A stretch of 64,000 nt of DNA from contig NZ_JAXUHN010000084.1 in the NCBI RefSeq assembly GCF_035916875.1, forward strand, positions 55,020 to 119,019. Reading direction: 5' to 3'. The notes beneath the pieces are model-generated. The model saw only the letters and a program-made list of their open reading frames with translations. It was not told the origin of the DNA and did not search any database. Numbering within the stretch: the first letter of the stretch is position 1; the number at the start of each line of letters is the position of its first letter. Positions 17,891 through 27,068 of this stretch are shown here, in pieces. This stretch comes from Methylomicrobium sp035916875 (lineage in GTDB: Bacteria; Pseudomonadota; Gammaproteobacteria; Methylococcales; Methylomonadaceae). The position numbers were made by a program, and so were the translations under genes.

Positions 17891-19363
17891 TTAGGTGGTC
17901 AGGGAAATGGCCTTAGCGCTTTCGATACCTAAACACCTTATCTTTTCAAGCGCATAGGCTTTTAATGCCGACAAAATGGCGGGCTCGGCATTCGCCTCTT
18001 TGTTTAATTCCTTGAGACGGGCAAAATATTGATCAAACGTAATACCGGCGCCGGGCTTGCGTCCACTCAGCCTATCGATACAGAACTGTCGCCAACGCTC
18101 CCGCTCTTCGGAATTCAACGACTCCGGGTAATTTCTCGCGCGGTAACGGAACAACATTTCCGGCAGGCGAGGATCGGAAAAGGTCAACGTCGATACCGCC
18201 AGTTGTTCTGGGGTCATCGAACGGATGCGGGTCATTTTGCGCTTGTCTTCATCCGAAAAAAATCCGCCTTGATATATCATAAGATCTGGGTCCGATTCGG
18301 TTTCGAAGCCAAGAGGCGCGTTGAATACTTGCGCAATTTTCTCTGCGAGACCTTTAGCCGCTTTGATTTTGGCGATATTTGCGTTGCAAGAAGACATGTC
18401 GATCGCCAAACGTTCGGCGTCTTGTGAACGAATCACCGAAATCGGCGCCAGTACCGGGCATTTATTCAGATGAACGGTTTTAAGCGGAATTCTTGTGGCG
18501 CCTTCGGGCAAATCCTCGGTCGCGGTAAAAATGCGTTGGCGGATTTCCTCGGCTGACAGTTCGAGCATGGGCCCGGGATCGACTGACAAATCATAGACAA
18601 TCACGCCGTTGTTGTTGGTCGGATGCCAGGAAACAGGCAGCACGATCGCCAAGCAATGCCGACTTGATGGGTATTTTCCCGAAACATGCACCACTGGTTC
18701 AAAACTGCCGATTTGGAGCAGTTTCAGCGCTTCGGTTTTGACACGGTGCTGAACCAGAAATTGGTAGAGCTTCGGCTGTGCCCGCTGGATCAATTGCGCG
18801 AGCGCGATCGTCGCGTGCACATCGGACAAAGCATCATGCGCGGCCTCATGCACGAGTCCATTAGCCACGGTCAATCGATCGAGTCGGATCGTCGGCGTTC
18901 CGTCATCATTGACCGGCCAGAAAATCCCATCAGGGCGCAGCGCGCGCGCCACCCTGACCACGTCGATCAAATCCCATCGGCTATTGCCGTGTTGCCATTC
19001 TCGTGCATAAGGATCGTAAAGATTACGATAAAGGCAATTGCGCGTGACTTCGTCGTCGAAACGCAGGCTGTTGTAGCCGAGCGTACAGGTATTAGGCCGC
19101 GCTATTTCTTGGTGAATCCGGCGAATGAACTCGGCTTCGCAAATGCCTTTTTGTTCGGCTCGCTGCGGAGTGATGCCGGTAATCAGGCAAGCATCGGGAT
19201 GCGGCAAGCTATCGTCCGCAGGCTTGAGATAGACGACCAACGGATCGTCAATTGAACTGAACCGCGCGTCGGTACGGACGCCCGCGAACTGCACGGGGCG
19301 ATCCCGGCGCGGGTCCGTACCGAACGTCTCGTAGTCGTGCCAATAGAATGAAGACTCCGTCAC
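17891..19363 (-). CDS. sbcB: Exodeoxyribonuclease I
   Basis: A 490-residue DEDD exonuclease with FYWHDYETFGTDPRRDRP at the N terminus, the exact ExoI opening, then TLGYNSLRFDDEVTRN and HDALSDVHATIALAQL for the remaining acidic residues. Length and the C-terminal SH3-like and helical parts (PELLFRYRARN-type segment present as EMLFRYRARNYPESL) fit the family. SbcB degrades single-stranded DNA 3' to 5' and works in recombination and mismatch repair. It starts with GTG at 19363, preceded by TAGGTA. It lies 17 bp after the CBS-domain gene on the same strand. Confidence 0.93.
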   Translation of the reverse strand: MTESSFYWHDYETFGTDPRRDRPVQFAGVRTDARFSSIDDPLVVYLKPADDSLPHPDACLITGITPQRAEQKGICEAEFIRRIHQEIARPNTCTLGYNSLRFDDEVTRNCLYRNLYDPYAREWQHGNSRWDLIDVVRVARALRPDGIFWPVNDDGTPTIRLDRLTVANGLVHEAAHDALSDVHATIALAQLIQRAQPKLYQFLVQHRVKTEALKLLQIGSFEPVVHVSGKYPSSRHCLAIVLPVSWHPTNNNGVIVYDLSVDPGPMLELSAEEIRQRIFTATEDLPEGATRIPLKTVHLNKCPVLAPISVIRSQDAERLAIDMSSCNANIAKIKAAKGLAEKIAQVFNAPLGFETESDPDLMIYQGGFFSDEDKRKMTRIRSMTPEQLAVSTLTFSDPRLPEMLFRYRARNYPESLNSEERERWRQFCIDRLSGRKPGAGITFDQYFARLKELNKEANAEPAILSALKAYALEKIRCLGIESAKAISLTT

Positions 19364-19380
19364 TACCTATGAATCAGTTA

Positions 19381-19773
19381 TTAAGCAGTAGCGAACGCTC
19401 TTAACAAATCGACCCGGCTGATGATGCCGACCATCTGGTGGCCTTCGAAAACAGGAAAACTTCTGACCGGCAAATTCTGGAATTTTTCAGCCAGATCAAC
19501 GATGCTGGAATTGGCTTGCACAGTGATTGGATTTTTGGTCATGTAATCTCCGACCTTCCCGCTCATTCCCTGATTATAAACGCTATCGAGGAAAACCTTC
19601 ATGCCATCCATTTCGGAAAACATGCCGAGCAAATGACCTTGGTCATCGACGACTGGCGCAGAGGTGATCTTGTGTTCGAGCATGATCTTTATAGCGTCGA
19701 TAACGCTGAGATCCTGTGTCAACTTGACCAAGTGTTTGGTCATGTAGTCGGCTATTGCTATTTTGGTCAGCAT
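19381..19773 (-). CDS. CBS-domain pair protein
   Basis: The 130 residues are two CBS motifs in tandem: IADYMTKHLVKLTQDLSVIDA through ITSAPVVDDQGHLLGMFSE, and VGDYMTKNPITVQANSSIVD through VRSFPVFEGHQMVGIISRVD. Stand-alone CBS pairs bind adenine nucleotides and act as energy sensors on other proteins. A strong AAGGAG ribosome binding site lies 9 bases before ATG 19773. It sits between nqrM and sbcB on the same strand; a link to either is not evident. Confidence 0.88.
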   Translation of the reverse strand: MLTKIAIADYMTKHLVKLTQDLSVIDAIKIMLEHKITSAPVVDDQGHLLGMFSEMDGMKVFLDSVYNQGMSGKVGDYMTKNPITVQANSSIVDLAEKFQNLPVRSFPVFEGHQMVGIISRVDLLRAFATA

Positions 19774-19848
19774 AACAAACTCCTTGCTTTTAGAATTTTT
19801 ATTAATCGGCCTATGACCAGCATTCCCGGCTTTAAACCGCGGCCAAGG

Positions 19849-20034
19849 CTATTGGATCGACGCCTGCTCGGCTTCGAATTTTTTTCTTTTATCGCATTTT
19901 TCGACACAAACGCACGAACCCGAATTCAATCCGCCGCAAGAGCCCTTGATCGCACGGCGACCGAACATCACACCGACCGCCATCAAAATGACCACCGCAA
20001 GCATGATCGCAAATGTCACTATAAAATAAGTCAT
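19849..20034 (-). CDS. nqrM: Na+-NQR maturation protein NqrM
   Basis: This 61-residue protein has one N-terminal membrane helix (YFIVTFAIMLAVVILMAVGVMFGRR) followed by KGSCGGLNSGSCVCVEKCDKRKK. The SCGGL motif with downstream cysteines identifies NqrM (former DUF539), which is needed to insert the iron centre between NqrD and NqrE. It lies downstream of nqrF on the same strand but beyond a terminator (20605-20654) and about 630 bp of spacer, so it is probably transcribed separately. No apbE flavin transferase gene, also needed for NQR assembly, is present in the window. Confidence 0.9.
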   Translation of the reverse strand: MTYFIVTFAIMLAVVILMAVGVMFGRRAIKGSCGGLNSGSCVCVEKCDKRKKFEAEQASIQ

Positions 20035-20604
20035 ACAAAACTCTCTAAAAAATCAATGAATCCAGACTTCAGGAGAAGATCAAAATCAAGTCTGATGAAT
20101 AAATGATACCGCTTACTGAAATTTACCGCCAATAAAATGAGGCGTTCAAACAAATGACCGGCCACACAACTAAAAGTTTAGTCTGCCGCCAATTTTTTCA
20201 TGCCTTATTAGCCGAGGATGGCGCGTCATTTTTAACGACTCTATTTAAAATCCTTCATTTCAATCAACAGACCCTTTTCAAAAAGGAGCAATTATTTGAT
20301 CCGGTTTCTGCCGAAATTATAAATCCACTCTTCGACCTGGATTTCTTCGTACTGTTGAATGACGAGTGTGCGGTGGAGATGACGCATACCGCAACGCACC
20401 CTGAAGATGCTGAACGCAGCGCCTGCGTGCAACAAAAGAACCAGCAAAATCAGGTTTCTAAAGTCAAAAACCTTCTATTTTCAGGACAGGATTGTTTTGA
20501 AGGAAGAGCCAACGAGCCATGAACATAACGGCTACAACTCCCAAATGAGGGTTACCGAGGAGCGGTTGGCGTTAATCAATAAAGCCCAACCGTTCGGAAA
20601 GACA
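20035..20604. other. Gene-poor spacer between nqrM and the nqr terminator
   Basis: Two open frames cross this stretch: 20154-20522 on the plus strand and an ATG-less frame of about 64 codons on the minus strand around 20300-20480 with a hydrophobic start (NLILLVLLLHAGAAF). Neither has a convincing ribosome binding site or family similarity, so no gene is called. The upstream region of nqrM is AT-rich and probably holds its promoter. Confidence 0.35.
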
Positions 20605-20654
20605 GTAAAAACGGCAAAGCCCTCCTTCGCAAAAATAACTTTACGAAAGAGGGC
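20605..20654 (-). terminator. Intrinsic terminator of the nqr operon
   Basis: On the minus strand, 13 bases after the nqrF stop, GCCCTCTTTCG (20654-20644) pairs with CGAAGGAGGGC (20629-20619) with one G-T wobble and a 14-base loop. A T-rich stretch (TTTGCCGTTTTTAC) follows at 20618-20605. Confidence 0.75.
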
Positions 20655-20667
20655 CGGCAGGTGGCTT

Positions 20668-21888
20668 TTAGCCGCCGAAGTCGTCAAGCATGATATTCTC
20701 TGGCTCAACGCCGTTGTCGAGCAACATCTTGATCACCGCGGAGTTCATCATCGGCGGACCGCACATGTAAAACTCGCAGTCTTCCGGTGCCGGATGATTT
20801 TTCAGATAGTTTTCATACAACACGTTATGAATGAAGCCGGTATAGCCGGTCCAGTTGTCTTCCGGCAGCGGATCGGACAAGGCGACGTGCCAGGTGAAGT
20901 TCGGATTTTCCTTCGCCAGCATGTCGAAATCCTCGACATAGAACATTTCGCGCTTGCTGCGCGCGCCATACCAGAAGGTCATCTTGCGCTTGGATTTAAT
21001 CCGGCGCAATTGGTCGAAAATATGCGAACGCATCGGTGCCATACCCGCGCCGCCGCCAACGAAGACCATTTCGGCGTCGGTCTCTTTCGCGAAGAATTCG
21101 CCGTAAGGACCCGAAATGATGCATTTGTCACCCGGTTTCAGACTGAAGATATAAGAAGACATCTTGCCCGGCGGTACGCTTTCATCCGCTCTTGGCGGAG
21201 GTGTAGCAATACGCACGTTCAGCATGATTTCCTTTTCTTCCGGATAACTCGCCATCGAATACGCGCGCAAAACCGGTTCCTTTACATCGGAAACATAGCG
21301 CCATAGATTGTATTTGTCCCAATCTTCGTGGAAGCGCTCTTCGATCTTGTAGTCTTTATAGTTGACCACATGCGGCGGACACTCGATCTGGATATAACCG
21401 CCGGCGCGATAGTTGATGGCCTCGCCAGGGGGCAATTCGAGCACCAGTTCCTTGATGAAGGTCGCGACGTTGTTGTTCGACTTGACCGTGCATTCCCACT
21501 TCTTGACGCCAAAGACCGAATCCTCGACTTCGATGTCCATGTCGTGCTTGACGCTGACCTGGCAGGAAAGACGTTCGCCGCAGGCCGCTTCGCGCTTGGT
21601 GATGTGGGTCAATTCGGTCGGCAGGATTTCACCGCCGCCGGATTTGACCTTGACCTTACACTGACCGCAGGTGCCGCCGCCGCCGCAGGCCGAGGATACG
21701 AACAAGCCGTTGTCGGCCAGCGCGGTCAGTAATTTTGCACCGACCGGCACATGAATTTTCTTTTCGTCATTGATCAGGATCTCGACGTCGCCCTCGGCCA
21801 CGAGCTTTTTCTTCGCGCCGATAATCACGAATACGAGCGCAATCACCAGCGCCGTAAAGATGAATATCCCTAATAAAATATCCAGCAT
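20668..21888 (-). CDS. nqrF: Na+-translocating NADH:quinone reductase subunit F
   Basis: The 406-residue electron-input subunit has one N-terminal membrane helix, a plant-type [2Fe-2S] domain with C68, C74, C77 (SSACGGGGTCGQC) and C109 (AACGERLSC), an FAD domain with RAYSMASYP, and an NADH domain with GGGAGMAPMRSH. The C terminus ends in NIMLDDFGG, conserved in NqrF. It takes electrons from NADH and passes them through FAD and the iron-sulfur centre into the pump. It is the last gene of the nqr operon, 10 bp after nqrE, and is followed by a terminator. Confidence 0.97.
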   Translation of the reverse strand: MLDILLGIFIFTALVIALVFVIIGAKKKLVAEGDVEILINDEKKIHVPVGAKLLTALADNGLFVSSACGGGGTCGQCKVKVKSGGGEILPTELTHITKREAACGERLSCQVSVKHDMDIEVEDSVFGVKKWECTVKSNNNVATFIKELVLELPPGEAINYRAGGYIQIECPPHVVNYKDYKIEERFHEDWDKYNLWRYVSDVKEPVLRAYSMASYPEEKEIMLNVRIATPPPRADESVPPGKMSSYIFSLKPGDKCIISGPYGEFFAKETDAEMVFVGGGAGMAPMRSHIFDQLRRIKSKRKMTFWYGARSKREMFYVEDFDMLAKENPNFTWHVALSDPLPEDNWTGYTGFIHNVLYENYLKNHPAPEDCEFYMCGPPMMNSAVIKMLLDNGVEPENIMLDDFGG

Positions 21889-21898
21889 TAGATTACCC

Positions 21899-22507
21899 TT
21901 ACAGTTGGATTCCGGAGAAAGCCATGAAGCCGAGAGACATCAGACCCGCAGTAATGAAAGTGATGCCGAGGCCTTGCAGACCGACGGGAATATCACTGTA
22001 TTTGAGTTTTTCGCGCACGCCAGCCATGACCGTGATCGCCAGCGCCCAACCGAGGCCGCTGCCGACCCCGTAGGTCACGCTTTCGCCGAAGTTATAGTCG
22101 CGTTCGATCATGAACAAACTGCCGCCCAGAATCGCGCAGTTGACCGTGATCAACGGCAAAAACACACCCAACGCATGGTAGAGGGCCGGGAAAAACTTAT
22201 CCAGAATCATTTCGAGAATCTGTACCAATGCAGCAATCATGCCGATACAGCTCAACAATGCCAAAAAGCTCAGATCGACACCTTCGATGCCGATCGCGGC
22301 CAGCGCATTTTCCTTCAATACCGCATGATAAACCAGGTTGTTGGCCGGCACGGTAATCGCCTGCACGATCATCACCGCGATGCCAAGACCCATCGCGGTC
22401 GAAATTTTCTTCGACACCGCGATGAAGGTGCACATGCCCAAGAAGAAGGACAGCGCCAGGTTTTCAATGAAAACCGATTTGATGAATAAACTGATATACG
22501 CTTCCAT
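21899..22507 (-). CDS. nqrE: Na+-translocating NADH:quinone reductase subunit E
   Basis: A 202-residue protein with six membrane helices, including FFLGMCTFIAVSKKISTAMGLG, whose Cys is one ligand of the iron centre shared with NqrD, and LPLITVNCAILGGSLFM with the second Cys. Inverted topology relative to NqrD is a family feature. Length and sequence are standard. It starts at the last base of nqrD (position 22507), consistent with coupled translation. Confidence 0.97.
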   Translation of the reverse strand: MEAYISLFIKSVFIENLALSFFLGMCTFIAVSKKISTAMGLGIAVMIVQAITVPANNLVYHAVLKENALAAIGIEGVDLSFLALLSCIGMIAALVQILEMILDKFFPALYHALGVFLPLITVNCAILGGSLFMIERDYNFGESVTYGVGSGLGWALAITVMAGVREKLKYSDIPVGLQGLGITFITAGLMSLGFMAFSGIQL

Positions 22508-23205
22508 TAGTGGTGCCCTCCCTCACCGTGAGCAATCGACATGATTTTGAAATCAACCGTTTCACGCTGGTTCGGCTTCCATTGACGCACACCCCAGATG
22601 ATCAGGCCGATGATGAAAAACGCACTCGGCGGCAACAACATCAGACCGTTCGGATCGTACCAGCCGCCGTCTTTGGTCAGCTTCAGGATTTCGATGCCGA
22701 GCAGTTTGCCGGAACCCAGAATTTCCCGGAAGAACGCGACGGTGACCAGGATCAGGCTGTAGCCCAAACCGTTGCCGATACCGTCCCAGAAACTTTCGAG
22801 CGGCGGATTCTTCATCGCATAGCCTTCGGCGCGGCCCATCACGATACAGTTCGTGATGATCAGACCGACGAAAACCGACAACTGTTTGCTGACATCAAAC
22901 GCAAACGCTTTCAACAACTGGTCGACCACGATAACGAGCGATGCAATGATCGTCATCTGCACGATGATCCGGATGCTGCTCGGGATATGGTTGCGGATCG
23001 CACTGATCGCCGCGCTCGAAAACGCGGTAACCAGGGTCAACGCCAGCGCCATGATCAGCGAGGTCGACATTTTCGAGGTGACCGCCAGCGCCGAACAAAT
23101 CCCGAGCACCTGCAAGGTGATCGGATTGTTTTCGACCAGCGGCGTGGTCAAAACCTTTTGGGTTTCGGGATTATTGAGTCCCGCTTTATCTAATATTGCA
23201 CTCAT
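22507..23205 (-). CDS. nqrD: Na+-translocating NADH:quinone reductase subunit D
   Basis: The 232-residue membrane protein contains the half-helix motif LQVLGICSALAVTSKMSTS and VGLIITNCIVMGRAEGYA, each carrying a Cys ligand for the iron centre that NqrM helps to build. Six membrane helices are evident. It overlaps nqrC by four bases and touches nqrE by one. The C-terminal tail with HGEGGHH is slightly longer and His-rich compared with typical NqrD. Confidence 0.97.
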   Translation of the reverse strand: MSAILDKAGLNNPETQKVLTTPLVENNPITLQVLGICSALAVTSKMSTSLIMALALTLVTAFSSAAISAIRNHIPSSIRIIVQMTIIASLVIVVDQLLKAFAFDVSKQLSVFVGLIITNCIVMGRAEGYAMKNPPLESFWDGIGNGLGYSLILVTVAFFREILGSGKLLGIEILKLTKDGGWYDPNGLMLLPPSAFFIIGLIIWGVRQWKPNQRETVDFKIMSIAHGEGGHH

Positions 23206-24137
23206 GATTTAGCCCCTTGATTCGCTCTAACTTTGCTCAGATACTTCGAAAAGCCTTCGGTGCTCATCCAGTATCTGATCAGATTGGTCACACCGGTACT
23301 GGTCAGCGTCGCGCCCGCCAGACCATCAACCTGATATTCGGAACCCGGTTTGCTGGTATCGACGGTGCCTTTGATCAGGCTCAGCGCAGGTTCACCCACA
23401 TCGGCTTCGGCGATCAGACCTTTTTCCTGAGAAGGCTGATCGGTCACTGCATAGACTTTCTTGCCTTTCCACAGCGCGCGCCAGTTAGGGTTCACGACTT
23501 CACCGCCGAGGCCCGGAGTTTCCGCTTGGTCATAAAAGTTGATGCTTTGTACCGTTTGGCCGTCCGGATCGAGCGACAAAAAGCCGTACAGGGTTGACCA
23601 CAGACCGTAGCCGCTGACCGGCAAAATGACTGATTTCAGCGCGCCGCCTTCCTTGACCAGGAAGACTTTGGCCAGTTTCGCCTTCACGCGGATATGCGCA
23701 ATATCTTTATCCTTAGGGATCGCGACGCTTTGCGCAGGGTCTTTCGCCGCCTTGCGTTGGTCATAAGCATTCGCGTCGATGTTTTCGATATAATCGCCGG
23801 TTTCCAAATCGACGACTTTCGCCTCGATCTTGTCCGCGAACGCCTTGTCGATATCCATGCCTTCTTCCAGCAAGCCGGCGACGTCGAGGATGTTTTTCTT
23901 CATGTCCAGATCTTTGTTATAGATCTGTAACGGTTTCAACGCGACGGCCGAGAATGACACCAGGATCGCGCAGATGAAGCACAATGACAGCGCGATCGCG
24001 ACAGTCTTTTCGAGACTATCGTTACCCATCGCCAGGACTTTGTCTTTGTAGATGATAAATTTACGGTACTGCTCGTATTCGTTCAGCTTGTTGCAAACCT
24101 TTTCCAGATGTTTGCATGGCTTTTGTTGATTAGGCAT
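23202..24137 (-). CDS. nqrC: Na+-translocating NADH:quinone reductase subunit C, with N-terminal extension
   Basis: The 311-residue product contains the NqrC core: MGNDSLEKTVAIALSLCFIC (membrane helix) and the FMN attachment motif VDGLAGATLTS, in which T277 should carry covalently bound FMN. The core begins at residue 37; the preceding 36 residues (with CKHLEKVCNKLNEYEQYRK) are not part of the usual subunit. ATG 24137 is nevertheless preferred because AGAAGGA lies just upstream and it overlaps the end of nqrB, while ATG 24029 (residue 37) has no ribosome binding site. The extension would be cytoplasmic. Periplasmic FMN attachment needs ApbE, not found here. Confidence 0.93.
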   Translation of the reverse strand: MPNQQKPCKHLEKVCNKLNEYEQYRKFIIYKDKVLAMGNDSLEKTVAIALSLCFICAILVSFSAVALKPLQIYNKDLDMKKNILDVAGLLEEGMDIDKAFADKIEAKVVDLETGDYIENIDANAYDQRKAAKDPAQSVAIPKDKDIAHIRVKAKLAKVFLVKEGGALKSVILPVSGYGLWSTLYGFLSLDPDGQTVQSINFYDQAETPGLGGEVVNPNWRALWKGKKVYAVTDQPSQEKGLIAEADVGEPALSLIKGTVDTSKPGSEYQVDGLAGATLTSTGVTNLIRYWMSTEGFSKYLSKVRANQGAKS

Positions 24138-25332
24138 GGCGTTTGATCCTTCTTCTGATATTGGCCTGAATTACGAAATAGTCGATCGTCGGCGCAAACA
24201 TGTTCGAGAACAGAATCGCCAGCATGATGCCTTCCGGGAAGGCCGGATTGACTACCCGTATCAAGACGGTCATGATGCCGACCAGGGCGCCGAAAATCCA
24301 GCGTCCGGCATCGGTCATCGCGGCCGAAACCGGATCGGTCGCCATATAGACCATTCCGAAAGCGAAGCCGCCCGCGGTCAAATGCCAGTACCAAGGGAAA
24401 GCGAACATCGGGTTCGTGTCGCTGCCGATCACGTTGCACAAGACCGAAGTTGCGACCATGCCCAGGAATACGCCGGCCATGATACGGTACGACGCTACGC
24501 GGGTATAAAGCAGGAATGCCGCGCCGATCAGGATCGCCAGGGTCGATGTTTCGCCGAGGCAGCCCGGCTCGAAGCCGAAGAAGGATTGCATCCAGGAATA
24601 ACCTGCCGCATGCACCGCATCGAGGCCGCCGTTCGCTGCCAGACCCAGCGGAGTCGCCGCGGTATAACCGTCGACCGCGACCCAGACCGAGTCGCCGGAG
24701 ATCGAAGCCGGATACGCGAAATACAGGAACGCACGGCCGGTCAATGCCGGGTTCAGGAAGTTTTTACCGGTACCGCCGAAGACTTCCTTGCCGATCACGA
24801 TACCGAACGAAATGCCGAGCGCGACTTGCCACAACGGCATGTCGGGCGGCATGATCAGGGTATATAGCATCGAGGAAACCAGGAAGCCTTCGTTGACTTC
24901 ATGGCCGCGCACGGTCGCGAACAGGACTTCCCAGACGCCGCCGACCGCCAGGGTCACGATATAGATCGGGAAGAAATACAGCGCGCCGTGAACCAAGTTG
25001 GACAGCGGATTCATCGTGTTGTAGCCGAACAGGCCCATGATCACGCCGCGCCAGCCGTCAGTACCGTCACGGCCCAAGGCCTGGATGGCGTGGTTTGCCT
25101 GATAGCCGGTGTTGTACAACGCCATCAGGATACAGAAAGCGGTCGCGATAACCACGAAGGTCATCGTACGTTTCAAGTCGTTGCCATCGCGAACGTGGGT
25201 TGTACCGCGTGTTACCGTAGGCGGTGTATAGATGAAAGTATCGACCATCTCGTAGAGGCCGTAATACTTTTCAAACCTGCCGCCTTTGGCAAAATGCGGC
25301 TCTAACTTGTCTAAATAATCTCTCGCCGACAT
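24130..25332 (-). CDS. nqrB: Na+-translocating NADH:quinone reductase subunit B
   Basis: A 400-residue membrane subunit with about ten helices, which forms the Na+ channel and holds riboflavin and one covalent FMN. The flavinylation motif is DGYTAATPLG, with T227 the expected FMN-Thr; the usual Gly before Ala-Thr is Ala here, a tolerated change. GKEVFGGTGKNFLNPALTGRAF and FGMVYMATDPVSA are conserved NqrB/RnfD segments. It starts directly at the nqrA stop and overlaps nqrC by eight bases. Confidence 0.97.
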   Translation of the reverse strand: MSARDYLDKLEPHFAKGGRFEKYYGLYEMVDTFIYTPPTVTRGTTHVRDGNDLKRTMTFVVIATAFCILMALYNTGYQANHAIQALGRDGTDGWRGVIMGLFGYNTMNPLSNLVHGALYFFPIYIVTLAVGGVWEVLFATVRGHEVNEGFLVSSMLYTLIMPPDMPLWQVALGISFGIVIGKEVFGGTGKNFLNPALTGRAFLYFAYPASISGDSVWVAVDGYTAATPLGLAANGGLDAVHAAGYSWMQSFFGFEPGCLGETSTLAILIGAAFLLYTRVASYRIMAGVFLGMVATSVLCNVIGSDTNPMFAFPWYWHLTAGGFAFGMVYMATDPVSAAMTDAGRWIFGALVGIMTVLIRVVNPAFPEGIMLAILFSNMFAPTIDYFVIQANIRRRIKRHA

Positions 25333-26687
25333 TATCCTTCCTTCTCAATTTTAGTTAAATTCGCTCTCAGTACCGGGCCGAAATCATGCTTGCCGGGATC
25401 GACAAAGGTCATCAGCGCCAGGTCTTCTTCATCGAGCTCCAGACAACCGAGCAACTGGGCATTATCGCTGTCGCCGACGATCAGGGACTTCAGCAGCGGG
25501 GTCGCCAGAATATCCAATGGCATTACGGTCTCGTAAACGCCGACCGGCACGATCGCGCGGTCACTGCCGTTTCTATTGGTCGTGAACGGAAACAGACGGC
25601 CCGATTTCCGATCTTGACGGCTATTGATATACACATCCAGCGCCGAATATTTGTCCTTGCCGGGCACGATCCAGCCGAACAGTTCGCGGGCGCGACCTTC
25701 CTGCAACACGGAAATCTGATTGTGGTAGCAGCCCAGGTAGGCAGCCCAATCGGACGCCTGATGGCCGAACAGCACTGAACCGGAAACGATCCGGTTTTCG
25801 ACATCGTCGAGTTCACCCTTGACCAGATCGTCGGTGCTTGCGCCGACACGGGTACGGATCAGTCGTGGATTCTTGACAGTAGGACCGGCCAACGAAATGA
25901 CCTTTTCGACATTCAATTTACCGGTCGTGAATAATGCGCCGATCGAAATCACCGCCTGGTAATCCAGATGCCAGACGACCTTGTCCGCATTGACCGGGTC
26001 GATGAAATGGATATGCGTGCTTGGAAGACCCGCTGGATGCGGGCCGGAAAACTCGGCAACCTGGACCGAAGGCGTATCGCCGACCGCAATGTCCGCACCT
26101 GCCGCCTTGCACACATAGACTTTGCCGTCCGTCAACCGGGCAATCACTGCCAGACCGTTCACAAAATCATTGCTGCGCGCCTTGATGATGATGGCAGGAT
26201 CGGCCGCTAGCGGACTGGTATCGATCGCAGTTACAAAAACCGAACGCGGTTTCTGGTCGACGGACGGAATCTTGCCATAAGGACGGGTGCGCAGCGAAGT
26301 CCACAAACCGGACTGCAACAAGTTTTGTTTGACCTGCTCTTCGGTCAGGCCCGCCAGATCGGCTTCCTTATGCTGGGCGAATGCGACCTGTTCATCACCA
26401 GCCAACTCGATCACGACAGACTGCAACGCACGCCTGTCTCCGCGGTTGATCGCCTTGATCTTGCCTGCGCCCGGCGCGGTAAAGTTGACGCCCGGATTCT
26501 TCTTATCGGTAAAGATAATCTGTCCGAGTTTGACGGTATCGCCTTCGTTGACCAACATGGTCGGTTTCATTCCGATATAGTCGGTACCCAGAACGGCAAC
26601 GGTTTTGACCGCGTTACCCTTCTCAATCGCCTGTTTGGGGCCGCCGGTAATCGGCAAATCCAAACCTTTCTTTATTGTAAATTGCAT
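25332..26687 (-). CDS. nqrA: Na+-translocating NADH:quinone reductase subunit A
   Basis: The 451-residue cytoplasmic subunit starts with MQFTIKKGLDLPITGGPKQ, the standard NqrA opening, and has VNEGDTVKLGQIIFTDKKNPGV and the late HDFGPVLRANLTKIEKEG ending. NqrA caps NqrB and contributes to quinone access. It is the first gene of the operon, with a putative sigma-70 promoter about 95 bp upstream (26782-26810). Confidence 0.97.
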   Translation of the reverse strand: MQFTIKKGLDLPITGGPKQAIEKGNAVKTVAVLGTDYIGMKPTMLVNEGDTVKLGQIIFTDKKNPGVNFTAPGAGKIKAINRGDRRALQSVVIELAGDEQVAFAQHKEADLAGLTEEQVKQNLLQSGLWTSLRTRPYGKIPSVDQKPRSVFVTAIDTSPLAADPAIIIKARSNDFVNGLAVIARLTDGKVYVCKAAGADIAVGDTPSVQVAEFSGPHPAGLPSTHIHFIDPVNADKVVWHLDYQAVISIGALFTTGKLNVEKVISLAGPTVKNPRLIRTRVGASTDDLVKGELDDVENRIVSGSVLFGHQASDWAAYLGCYHNQISVLQEGRARELFGWIVPGKDKYSALDVYINSRQDRKSGRLFPFTTNRNGSDRAIVPVGVYETVMPLDILATPLLKSLIVGDSDNAQLLGCLELDEEDLALMTFVDPGKHDFGPVLRANLTKIEKEG

Positions 26688-26781
26688 AGTTGAAACCTAC
26701 TCTCCAAGCAAGCAGCCGCGAAATCGTCCTCTCATTCCGACCTCAATCAAATACAAGAGACACTTTGGTAAAAATCACTTC

Positions 26782-26810
26782 ATTACATCATAAAACCATA
26801 TTTTTCTCAA
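26782..26810 (-). promoter_or_regulatory. Putative sigma-70 promoter of the nqr operon
   Basis: On the minus strand TTGAGA (26810-26805) and TGTAAT (26787-26782) are separated by 17 bases; each matches five of six consensus positions. The spot lies 95 bp before the nqrA start in a 380-bp gene-free stretch (26688-27068) that otherwise shows only AT-rich sequence. Confidence 0.5.
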
Positions 26811-27068
26811 CCCGGGAAACACCAAGAAACCCTTGATTTGAGTGGGTTTATTTGCAAAAAAACCGGTTAACGCATTGATTCGTAAAGACTGGCGTTTTAA
26901 ATCAACAAGCCTGTCGCTGCAATTCAAATGCCGCCCCAATCTATCGACCCGAACGTATTCAGTTAACAAGCCTGCATTGTTGTTGTAACATAGGCAGAAG
27001 AAGCTTCAATGTTGCGCCTTCATTCGGCTGGAAGATGCAGCGCCCTACGTATCAATACGGAGAACCAA

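Noticed and set aside
20154..20522. Plus-strand 122-codon frame between nqrM and nqrF
   Set aside because: It has no ribosome binding site, no recognisable domain and unremarkable composition.
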